A stretch of DNA of 64,000 nucleotides from Fomitopsis serialis (lineage: Eukaryota; Basidiomycota; Agaricomycetes; Polyporales; Fomitopsidaceae). The notes under the pieces were generated by a model, which ran no database searches, was not told the origin of the DNA, and saw only the letters and a list, made by a program, of their open reading frames with translations. The stretch is taken from positions 372,001 to 436,000 of the forward strand of contig NW_025954966.1 of assembly GCF_022376445.1 (NCBI RefSeq), written 5' to 3'. Shown piece after piece: positions 22,115-32,803 of the stretch; the first letter of the stretch is position 1, and each line of letters begins with the position of its first letter. A program made the position numbers and the translations under genes.

Positions 22115-24831
22115 TCATGTTGGAAGCAAGGGAACTACACTCCTCAGATTCTCAGGCACCAAAGCAGCGGGCAGGGGCGCGATGGCCTGTAGGGGTGCAC
22201 GCTTGGCAAGACCGAGCAGGTTCATACGAAGAGCTCGCATTGCAGGGTCCTCTGCGGCGGCGACTTCGACCTTTGGAATGGGGAACGCCTGCGGCGCAGT
22301 GGCTTGGTATGGCGCGTCGGGTTGTGCAGGGGATGAAGGGGCAGACTGCGACGATCTCTCTTCTTTCTTCTGCGCGGGTGCGAGCGACGCGCTCTGATCA
22401 GCTTCAACTTTAGGAGATGGTGAAGGCTCGTCCTTGGGCTCCATGTCGATGTCGACATCGACGTCGATCCCCGATGAGACTGCCCGGGCATCGTCACCCG
22501 AGGGTTGCGGAGAATGCATAGTCGCGTCCTTCATGTCCGCCTCGCTTCTATCCCCATCTCCAGCGGTCACTCCCGTCCTGTCGTTGATCATCCCCTCGAT
22601 CGTATCCGCCACGAGCCCCAGCACATACTGCAACACCTCCGGGTCCTCCTGCGCAGCGCCCGCCTTCGCCGTATCCCCGCTAGCACTTTGCCCCTGCCCC
22701 TGTGTCTGCGCCTGCGCCTCCTGGTGTTGCTCGATCGCGAACCGCAAGAACGCCGCAGCGTCGCCCCGCGCCTGCTCCTCCTCCTCCCTACGGCGCTTCT
22801 CCTCGCGGTACACATTGCCCGCCCAGTGCGCCTCGACGCTATAAAGTTCGTCTGGCTCGTGCACGAGTGGGGTCATGTCGAGCCGCGCGGAGAGCGCTGC
22901 AAGTGCACGGGCGGCGGAGGGGAACGTCTGGAGGGAGAGCGCGATCTGGGCGCGCACGCGCTCGGGGGCGTGCGCTTGGTGGACGGGGTCGTGCAGCGCG
23001 CTGAAGGCGTCCGCGAGGACGCTGTGGAGCCCGCCTGTGAGGGGGTCGAGGACGTGCTGCGAGACGTAGTGCGCGAGGGGCATGCCGAGCGCGTCGTATG
23101 TGGGCGGCCCGGATGTGTCTTCGAGCGGCTCATCGAGGTGGACGAACTGCGCGATGCTCCGCGCGTAGGCGTACCCGTCCACGCCGCCGTAGACGACGTC
23201 GCGAATATACTCGTGTGCCGGGTCGCCGTGGGTTCTCCAGTACGCATTGTCGTCGTCGTCTGCTGCGCTGGACTGCCCCCGGTCTACGTCTTTGCCCTTG
23301 TTCCGTGCGCTCGCGCCCTCGACGCTCGTGCGTATGGCCTCCAATAGCCTCCGCTCTGAGCCGAGGTCGTTCACGTTGGCTGCGGCGCCTTCAGTGGCCA
23401 AGATGTTCTGGAGCTCGGCGAACGAGCCATAGTCACTCGCGGAGGGTATCCGTGGGGCCTTCCAAGGCGGTTCTTCTTCGTCTTCGTCCTCGCGCTCCTT
23501 GGCCCGTCGAGAAGGTGCGTTGCGCACGATCGTCCAATGACGACGTTTCCGCTTTTTTGTTGGAGTCGATGAAGCGTTCAAGGAAGGAATGCTGGGTTCA
23601 GGTGCCGCCGGGGACGTAGGTACGGTGACGGGCGTGGGGAATGGCGGGAGTGTGGAAGTGGATGGCTGATTGGGTTGAGTGGGCTGTTCGGCGGATGGAG
23701 CAGGAGGGTAGAGAGGCGTGAGAAGCGGGCGCGCAGGGGGATCTGGAACGAGAACTTGGAGGACGGAGAACGGATCCTCGAGTTCGGTGTAGTCCAGGCT
23801 ACCATCTGCTCTGTATGGAGGGCCACCTCGCTCCATTCGCAGACGTTCCTTCTTCGTCCGGTATCGCTTGCCTGTATATCATGAGCATCGTACAGCGAGC
23901 GATTCCAAGGCGACACACCTTTCAGCTTCAGCGCGAGCATCAGCTCTGCCCAGTCTGATCCTGGCGGGAAGGCGCCGAGCCCATCCTTCGCGCCAGGCAG
24001 TCCCCCGTCTGCTTCCAGGCTCTCCGAAAGCGCACCCGGCGGTTTCTTCGCGTTCGCACCCGCCCTCCGCTTGCCGGACTGCATGTTTACCGGCGTCTGC
24101 GCACTGACGACCGATCCTCCGTCGTCCACATCCATCGGTGTGCCCTTCTCCCCGTCCCCTGCGCGCTCCTGGTCCCTCTCTCCATCCTCAGGCTCGTCGT
24201 CCCGTTCGACGTCAATGTTCCAGTCAGTCTCGTACTCGATCACAGTCCCGGCGGCCTTCGAGATGTGGTCGAGTCCCCAGGCCTCGATGCGGTCGGCCTC
24301 CGTGTGGTAGATGGTGCCTGGAGGATTAAATGCCTTTGCGTTCGCTGTGACTAGCCTCAGGTCATCCTGTAGAGGGCGTCAGAGAGTATCAGGCGGGTAT
24401 GAGGCAAGGACGCACGGCGAACTCCTCCAGCGACCGATACCTCCCCTTCTCGACCTTTGTGGTCATCGTGCCGAGGTCCATGGGACGCTTGATAAGGTCC
24501 GCATAGCCAAGTACCTTCGTGGTATCGACAGGTTGCAAGAAGAAAGCGTAGTCGTCTTTCCTGACGAAGCAGGCGTTAGTCTCTGTGCCGTCCGTGCGAT
24601 GTATAGTACTGACTTCTTTATCTGCACAATCAGCTTCGAAAGCACCTCTTTCAGCGGCTTGAGCTTGATGGGTCTCGGGTTCTTGGGTTTCGGCTCATCC
24701 TGGACGAAACCGATGCTCTTCTTTCGTTTCTGACCCTTGAGAGCTTGCACGGACTTGAGAGACGGGAGAACGAGCTTGAGTCCGCTACCGCTGGCGTGAG
24801 GAGGGCCATCTGTGACGTTGATGTCGCTCAT
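22115..24831 (-). CDS. Bromodomain protein (BRD7/BRD9-like)
   Basis: Four exons (24831-24614, 24560-24416, 24366-23919, 23871-22115) give 855 residues in frame. After a basic N-terminus (GQKRKKSIGFVQDEPKPKNP) a single bromodomain spans roughly residues 60-150: DDYAFFLQPVDTTKVLGYAD, KRPMDLGTMTTKV, GRYRSLEEF and NAKAFNPPGTIYH. The acetyl-lysine-binding asparagine (NAKAFN) and the ZA-loop proline are present. The rest is acidic and low-complexity, with a basic KKRKRRHW patch and Pro/Ser-rich tail, as in chromatin adaptor subunits. BRD7/BRD9 proteins read acetyl-lysine in SWI/SNF-type remodelers; that placement is inference. The start at 24831 was chosen because it opens the conserved-looking MSDINV segment; an in-frame ATG 36 bases upstream is possible. 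Large open frames on the plus strand here are antisense shadows. Confidence 0.85.
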
Positions 24832-25722
24832 GGGCAGTGATGTTCGAGCTGCGTTGCGACTTCCCAAGAGTCTGTGCGGGGCTAAAGACAGGCCAGTCCT
24901 TCCACTGCAAGCCTTTCTAGGTCAGTCTAATCCAGCGACAACGTAGCGCAGTTAGGGCTGCGCCGCTGACAGGATATCGCAAAAGCACTGCGAGTATATG
25001 ATAAAGTGCAATGTTGTGGAGTCTATGTAGGCTGTAGCTCAGGTGTCTCAGCACTCAGAGTGAAGTTGTGGCGGAGGAGCAGTCGGGGCCCACGTGCGTC
25101 TAAATGCAGGAATTTGGAGACCGATCAGGGCGGCACTCTAAATCGGGCTAACATCTCGGCATTGGATCGGGCCACGAATCCACGATCCCGGCCAACCTGG
25201 GTCTCAAAAAGGCAAGCTATTGAACAGCTGTTACTCTTTCCATGGCCATGAAAACATATCTTTCGTGTACTTTGACATCTCATACTTGTGTATACATACC
25301 TGTAGGCCGCTACAGGGTACATTGGGAGTGGGGATCCGAGGGATGAGTCCCCGATTTGGTAATTATTACCTAAGCACACTCATCCTGGACATCATTCTTC
25401 AATCTTGCTCTTACTATTAGATCTTAATCATTGTTCTGTATCTATAGCAGTGACATTGAAGAGCTTTGGGCTCGTAAACGGCCTCTACCGTAGCAATGTG
25501 TACGACTCAATTGAGTTTGACTGGCCGACTACTGGGTCGCCGAGATCCCGGCCAGATCCGCACTGACGCTCATTGCCACTGCGGCTCAAGCCAAGCTCAG
25601 GCTGTAAGTCCTCGTTCTCCTCGTCCTCTTCGTGTTCGTGCAGCTTGTCGCGTTATCCTTGACCCTGGTGCGCTTGGCTCTGGCAAGAATTCTAGGAGGA
25701 AGTGATACAACTTCTATCCCAC
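24832..25722. other. Divergent intergenic region between the bromodomain gene and MON2
   Basis: The region lies between two divergently transcribed genes and should hold both promoters. No TATA-like or operator motif could be assigned. The words GATCCCGGCCA (about 25182 and 25546) recur once. Small plus-strand frames at 25496-25705 and 25632-25829 run into the true MON2 start region and are not genes. Confidence 0.45.
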
Positions 25723-28700
25723 ATGAGCTCGTTGGCATTTCTGGTTACGGAACTCCAGGTGCGGAATACATAGGCTGTGTGTGTCCTGAAGTTGATCTCC
25801 TCTCAGTCTCTTTCCAGCGAAACGCGTAGAAAGCATCCTGATGTCCGCGAGGTGCTGATACTACCGCAATGTCACGTAGCACGCGTGTATACTAACATGA
25901 GAGCATAGGCCGCGGAGAAGTCCCTGGCCATACTGCGCTCCTCTCCGGAGCAAGCCACAGCTAACCTAGCTCGAGGTAAGGGACTGCACTCTGAAACTAG
26001 TCGCGTTTGTTTCACTGTTGGCTTGTAGATGGACCGCAATCGGACGACCTCCTACGCCCCGTCTTCATGGGCTGCGCGACCAAGAACGCGAAAGTGGTCA
26101 TGATATCCCTCGGCTCCCTTCAGCGCCTCATCGCTCTGAAGGCTGTACCACAGTCCGCCGTTCCCGTCATCATCAGCACAATGGGCGACTGCATGAACCA
26201 GGGTGTCGATATACAGCTGCGGATACTGCAGACGCTGTTGTCGCTCATCACCAACTTTCCCGCCATCCACGGTCAGCTACTCGGTGATGTAGGCGCATCT
26301 TGCTGGCACCTGTGTCATTTGACTTATGACCTCGGATAGGCCCTTCTGCTCTGCTTCAAGCTGCAGGAGTCACGTATCGCGGTTGTATCGTCGACCGCAG
26401 CAGCGACTCTGCGACAGCTGGTCATGTTCATCGTGGACAAGGTCGTGGACGAGGACAGGCGGGACGAAGTTGACCTCAAGACTTTAGTCGACATCACGCT
26501 GCCGAACGGAGAGACAAAGGCACTGGGCCCCTCGGCGCGAGACGCGTACGCAGTGTTCGAGGACTTGTGTCTGCTGGCGAACGCCGAACGACCGCGGTTC
26601 CTCAAGCTGGAGGTCCTCCGCAAGACATTCGCACTCGAACTCATCGAGAGCGTGCTCACGAACTACCACGACCTCTTCCGCAAGGCAAGTAAGGATATGC
26701 TTTCACGGAACAGTGCCTGACCCCTAGGCTATAGCACCCCGAGCTACTCCTTCTGCAACGTCACCACCTCTCCCCGCTGTTACTCAAGGCACTCTCCGAC
26801 CGGCCAAGCTTCCCACTAACACTGCGAGCGACGCGTGTCGTCTTCCTGCTACTCAAGCAGTTCTCAGGGGAGTTGAAGACCGAATCTGAGGTCTTCTTGA
26901 TGCTGCTCATCAAGATCGTTGGTTCAGACGGAGATGCCGACCCAGCAGAAAGTGGGCATCCGTACGGGTCACGTCCGTTGTGGATGCGGGTGCTTGCCAT
27001 GGAGATCATGCGCGGGTGAGTATCCACCAGATTGTCACGCAGCGCGTGCTCACACTTCTACAGACTCTGCAGCGACGCAGAACTGATCCGAAACGTATGG
27101 GAACGGTACGACGCGGAGGAGGGCGGCTCGAAGGTGTTCACGTCGCTGATCACCGCGCTGAAGCGCCTCGTCACAGAGAAGCCGGCGCTACTCGGCGTCT
27201 GCACGCAGATGTTCGGCGTCGGTGTCCCGACGAGTAGCGGCTCGAGCTCAGACTTGGCTGGGTACGGCCTCGACGTGGGCGGTGTCGCGGGCATGGTGGC
27301 GACCGCAGCCAGTGCCACCGTCTCTGCCGGGTTGAGTATGATTGGCTCGGAGGCGGGACTGAGCCTGCACAGCTCAGCAATGAAACTTCAATGGTGAGTG
27401 CGGCCCACGTGTGAACAGGATATCAACCAATGCATCATGGCAGCATCGACCAGCTCGACAAGGCAGACTCGCCCGTCATCCCGGAGTCCTACGTGTATTT
27501 GCTCGGCCTCCAATGCCTGGTCGCGCTCTGCGAGGGCTTCGCGTCTTTCACGGGGCCGCTCTACAACTCGCTCATGATCCAGCGGCCCCGCTCAGCGGGC
27601 GAGCCCGTCGTGCGCGCACCGCCCGCGCTCGACCTGTCCGCGCTGCCCACGGACGAGCCGACGACGCACCAGCTACGGACGGTGCACGCGATGGTCGAGA
27701 GCGGGTGGCCCGCGCTCCTCGCCGCACTGTCGTTCCTCATCTCGACGAACCTCTCGGACGAGCTCTTCGTGGAGGTGCTCGCGAGTTACCAGGCGCTCAC
27801 CACCGTCGCGGGCATGCTCGGCCTCGCGACCCCGCGCGACGCGTTTTTCACGAGCATCGCGCGGCTCGCGATCCCGCCGCGGGTGATCTCGAGCCTGGAT
27901 ACGTACCATGGCTCGGCTGGACACTACACGGAGCCGATGACACCGCGCAGTGCCGCGACCACGCTCTCGGAGAACCTGGGGATCACGATTGGCGGCTCCG
28001 TGCAGCCTCCTGGCCTGTCGGAGAGGAACATGGCTTGTCTGAAGGTGCTGGTGACGAGCGGACTCTTCCTGGCGGGCAGTCTCGGCGAAAGTTGGTTCAA
28101 CATCCTCGAGGCTCTGCAGAACGCCGACTACGTACTGACGGTACGGGGCACCAAGCCGACGGCGAGCAAACGTGGGACTCTACAGGGGACGGGCAGTGCA
28201 CCTGGGAGCCGCGTGTCCTCCCTCAGCAGCTCTCACTCCGCAGCTCAAGCAGGCGCCGCGGCAAACCAGGGTGCTGGCCAACAGCCACAGACAACTACGC
28301 GACATCCCCTTTTGGCCGACCTCGACCCGGAGAGCATGCAGCATGCCATCCAACGCCTGTTTGACGCCTCCAAGAACTTGGACGACGGCGCTTTCCGTCA
28401 CTTCGTGAGCTCGTCGTGCAAGCTGAGCGCTGCCATGATCGGCATGCAGTCAGAGGCGCAGGAGATCGCCTTAGAGTCCGAATCACTGGACGAGCTGGTT
28501 ACTAGCCCTGGCCTCACATTACAGGCAGAGCACCACCGCAGGAGAGTCAGTGGGATCCACATGCCTAAGACCCCTGTGCGTAGCTTTCTCTTGCTTGTGT
28601 TCTATGTAGGCTGATACTGTGATTACAGCGGTCTGGAGACTTCGGTATTAGCAAGCTCGGCGGCGTAGCGATGCTCAACATCCATCGGCTGATATATAGA

Positions 28701-31700
28701 TCGCCCGACGTCGCATGGGACCCCATCACGGAGCACTTGCTAATCGTCATCCGAAACGCACTCGCGCCTTCTACAGTGAGAGTCCAAGCGGCGCGCATCC
28801 TCGATGACATCCTCGTCGTGGTGCCGCGTAATCTGTCATCCACCGGGGACCTGCAGCCTAAAGTGCAGAGACGTGTCCTTGACGTTCTTGCTCGACAGGT
28901 CATACCGGATAGTATGGCCACTAACAGCACCACTGTTGAGGTGCGGCGCATGGGCTTCGAAACGCTTCACCAGATTCTGCAGGCTTCCGGACATACCCTC
29001 GTAATTGGGTGGGAGACCATCTTCGAGATGTTGAGTAGCGTATGCACTCCGACGACCTTGCCCTCGTCTGCCACCACGGACTCGCTATCGACACCCACTA
29101 CTGCTGTCCCGGAGACTCCGCGGCGTAAACCCGCACCTCTTGGTTACACGAACGACAAGGGGCACAACTCACTAGTGAAGATCGCCTTCCAGTCCTTGAC
29201 CTTGGTTTGTGATTCTCTCGGTTCCTTGTCGCCCGAGCATCTCCGTCTGTGTATCAGCACACTAGGGAAGTTCGGGCGCCAGGCGGATACAAACATTGCT
29301 CTCACAGCAGCCGAGAGCCTTCTCTGGGGCGTGTCAGACTCCATCCAGGCGAAACGCAAGGATGCGGAGACGGAGCACGAGTTCAGCGCGCTGTGGATGT
29401 TCCTCTTGGTCGAGGTGCTCGGCCTCTGCACAGACGCTCGGCCAGAGGTGCGAGTTGGTGCGATACAAACCTTATTCCGCACGCTGCAGCTTTATGGCAC
29501 GACACTCAGCCTGGGGACGTGGGACGAGTGTATATGGAAGATCACCTTCCCTCTCTTGGATTCGATCACTGTCGCTGCTCAGCAGGCGATCGCTGATACT
29601 GATGAAGAAGACTCGACCGCGGATCCTGCTGATCTACAGTGGGATGAGTCGAAGATTCTCGCATTGCAATCGATCGGCTCGATCTTCCACGAGTTCCTCT
29701 TAACCAAGCTCATGCCTTTGGAGAGTTTCTCTAGGGCGTGGGATGTCTTCGTGGGCCATATACAGTCTTCATGGCGCAATGACAACCGGATGGTTACCGC
29801 CACTGCTCTTCGCTGCCTGGATAAGTCGATCAACGCGCTCGCCACCGGCGAGGGCGAGTTGGTCGGGAAGACCAAGGATGCATTGGCCACAGTGTGGCAT
29901 GCCTGTGACGATATGGGTGCAATGATCGCGACGGGTGGCTCTGGTCAACAAACAAGACTTCATTCGAATCCTTTCACACAGGAAAGCTTGATGGCGTTCG
30001 TAGACGTCATTCGCAGTACCAGATCTGTCGGGCGTAATGTCGAAAGACACGAATGGTCCCTTGAACGACTCGAACGTCTCATGTCCATCTTGAAAGGTAT
30101 GTGAACTTGATGATACTCATCCTTGTCTAAATGATCTCGTTCTAGGTGTTTTGACATACCAGAACTCAACCGACTACAGACCAGATATTGACGCTCTCAG
30201 TCCCGTTCAGGTAGGATGATGTGAATTCGACCTGTTCAGGACGACTCTGACATCTGTCAGGCAACTGTGATGCAAGCGATCGACGGCGTTGACTTGTCAT
30301 CTCCGGGTGCACCATCACTGGTACTGCGAGATCTATCCGAGTACGCAACTCTACCTTTCTTGGCAGCTTTCGACATGCCGTCGCGCTCTTCCGTTGTCTC
30401 TGCAACGCCATCGAGATCAAATGCCGGGCGTGTCACATATATTGCGCTCTCGAAGAAGATTATGCCCGTACTGGTAGAGCTCTTCTTACGCTTCAAAGGC
30501 CAAAGCGCGATATACTTAGATGGCACAGTGGAGCGGATTTATTCGGTATGTACCACGTTCCAGCTCGTAGGAATACACTCATATAGACTTTGGACCAGGC
30601 ATATGCGATTCCAATCAAGTTGAAGTATGAGTGCCCAGCGCCGTCGAAGTTTGGAAAAGATCCTCCTCTGTGGAAGACTGCTACGAACAATTTCCTCCGC
30701 ATTGTCAAAGAGTGTGGTCCGCAGCTACGCGAGTTCGGAGAAGGTGAGTAGATATTCCCCCGCACTGATTGTCTGCTGACTCTGCTGATTCTCAATCTAG
30801 ATGTTCCCGACGCTCAGCAAGAAGGCATCTGGCGCCAGATCATCGAGACATTTCGTGGAGGGATTTTGGCCGACTGGTAAGTGTGACACCCATTCTACGT
30901 ACTTCTCCGCAGCGCCGTTTCCTGATCGCAACGCAGTTCGGCCGCCGACAGCTTCCCCTTAGACATGCAGGAGACTGAGGAAAACTTCGACCTGGCATTG
31001 ATCGCCGCCCTTGAGATTGACGTTGTCCCCTACCTTGGAGACGCGTGCATTCCAGACTACCTCATCATACAGCTATCTCGAGTGCTACACCAAGGAAGCC
31101 AGATCCGGGATACTGATGATATGCCACCTTCACCTGCTTCAATCACAGATTCCACTGGGACACCGGGACACGCAGGCTCTCCCAAGAGTTCGAGAAAGTG
31201 GAGAAGTTCGGCACGGACGTTGTGGCTCTGGGAACCACGGAGAGCGGACATTTCCGGCCGAGAGAGCGATTCTCTTATTGGTGCCTTGACCTTCTCTTCC
31301 TCATCTGTTCCGACACAGCCAAGGGTGAGTCGCAAGCAATAGACTTAGGGCAGTACTAACCAGTCCTGCAGATCGTATACCCGCTCGCAGAAGGCTAGCT
31401 GCATTGAGTCTACTATCAATGCTTGAACGATGCCGTGCTACGCTGGTCCACTATGTAGCTGATGAAGCTTTGCGGGGGAACCTCCCCTTCCCAAGGTACG
31501 AACAGCTCAAATTACAGCTGTAACCTTTCTCATCTATACGCGGATAGAGCGAGAGAAGAGGAACTGTTGTATGTACTGCAGAAGCTACTGAAGCTGCAGC
31601 TATGGCCGGGAACGCTCTGGGCAGCGCTTTCCAACGCCCCTTCACAATATTGTGTCCAACAACCAGGTATGGGTTCACACGAATGTAGCCTCCTTTACGA

Positions 31701-32040
31701 TGCTGACTGGATATCTGGCTTCACAGCGATTGACCAATCTCTAGAACCTACGCAGCTCATCGCGGATGCAGTGAAGCGATCATCAAAAGCCCATCTCTTC
31801 CATTTCTATCCCATTCTGTGCGAGATCGTCTCAATACCGCGAAGGACGCCTTCAGCTTGGGTTCCGCGCGACGGGCTTTCGCTACCAAACAGCGCACTCT
31901 CACCTCGAGAAGGATCCGCAGTTTCAGGTGGCGCAGCTGACGGCGACGCAGATCACGGAAGGCCTGTCGAACTGGATGCGCGCTCCGTAGTCAAAGAGTG
32001 CTTGAAAGAAGTTGGCAAGGAGATGGGGGTACGGCAGTAA
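25723..32040 (+). CDS. MON2: MON2 homologue (large Sec7/BIG-related trafficking protein), 17 exons
   Basis: Seventeen exons run from 25723-25758 (MSSLAFLVTELQ) to 31727-32040 (ending VKECLKEVGKEMGVRQ), about 1826 residues. MON2 is a peripheral Golgi/endosome scaffold related to Arf-GEFs of the BIG/Sec7 group but lacking the Sec7 catalytic domain; it acts with Dop1 in endosome-to-Golgi transport. Hallmarks include the N-terminal DCB-type helices (RKHPDVREAAEKSLAILRSS), FMGCATKNAKVVMISLGSLQ, the HUS-type region (LIESVLTNYHDLF), LWMRVLAMEIMRG, then HEAT-like repeats and the C-terminal block RFSYWCLDLLFLICSDTAK. Intron 5 (26685-26734) uses a GC donor (AAG/GCAAGT). The sum of exons is 5480 bases, one short of a multiple of three. 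The break lies in exon 14 near 31160-31180, where the frame jumps into RRLSQEFEKVEKFG. Confidence 0.9.
26685..26734 (+). other. GC-AG intron (MON2 intron 5)
   Basis: The conserved reading joins NYHDLFRK to HPELLLLQRHH only if the donor is AAG/GCAAGTAAGG and the acceptor CTATAG/CAC. The nearby GT (GTAAGG) would give a different frame. GC donors with an otherwise perfect AAGT consensus are the usual form of this minor class. Confidence 0.75.
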
Positions 32041-32237
32041 TTCACTGGCATCGCCCCCGACGGGCATACTGTTTCTGTTGTCCGGATGCACACGACTGAC
32101 CTATAAATGATTCGGCTTCACATGGTCTACATACGGTAGCTTACACATCACCCCTTAATTGCAGTGCTTCTTAGGAGGCTGGCAACGGCGACACTGCGCA
32201 CCTACCAGTGTACATTCGTACCCGTAGCGAGTAATGT
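32041..32237. other. Convergent intergenic spacer
   Basis: About 200 bases separate the ends of MON2 (plus) and the ankyrin gene (minus), so this must contain both 3' ends. No distinct terminator element was identified. Confidence 0.5.
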
Positions 32238-32803
32238 CTAGTGCGGTGGCCCCGGCATAGTCGGTAGTGCCTCCTTCAAATCGTCCTCCGTCGCTCCCAT
32301 GATCTCCAAAACGTCTTCCTTTCTGAAGATTCGCGCTGTCTGGATCGCAGTGGGCGTGCCCAGCCTTGGGTTGGCGCCGCCGGCCATGAGGATCCGCACG
32401 ACCTCATTCTCATTCTTGAACACGGCGCCGGCCAAAGGCGATTGGCCGTTGTCGTTCACTCTGTTCGGGTCCGCGCCTTTCGACAGCAAAGTGCCGGTCA
32501 GATCCGCGTGGCCGCTGTAGGCCGCGAGCATAAGGAGAGTGTTCCCTGCGTACATGTGATTGTCAGTAGCGTGGAGGTCAATCGGCGCCGACCACCTAAC
32601 CTTTCTCGTTCGTGAGGTTGACAGGGAGTCCCGAGTCGATGGCTTGCGATAGCAACGCCGTATCCCCGCTCCTGGCTGCATCAAATATGCGATGGGCGAA
32701 TTCTACCGTCTCAGCTGGCAAGGTGCCTCCGTTCGCTGCCGCCTGTCAACACGAGTAACTGATGGTCAGACCTTAGACTTCGGTGTGGGAGATGACTGAC
32801 CAT
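32238..32803 (-). CDS. Small ankyrin-repeat protein
   Basis: Exons 32803-32801 (ATG only), 32742-32601 and 32545-32238 give 150 residues in frame. Three to four ankyrin repeats are clear: LPAETVEFAHRIFDAARSGD, ALLSQAIDSGLPVNLTN, GNTLLMLAAYSGHADLTGTL, KGADPNRVNDNGQSPLAGAV and LMAGGANPRLGTPTAIQTA. The TLLMLAAYSGH and DPNRVND cores are textbook. These proteins mediate protein-protein contacts; no partner is implied. The first coding exon would be the start codon alone, because the frame upstream of the ATG stays open without a better start. A longer N-terminus from an upstream exon is possible. Confidence 0.8.

Noticed and set aside
22505..23347. Long open frame (280 codons) on the plus strand
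   Set aside because: It is antisense to the bromodomain gene exon 4, has Arg-rich shadow composition and no motif. The minus strand carries the conserved protein.
27411..28364. 317-codon plus-strand frame overlapping MON2
   Set aside because: It is an alternative frame of MON2 exon 8, in GC-rich DNA. Its composition is Arg/Pro/Ala shadow and it lacks any motif.
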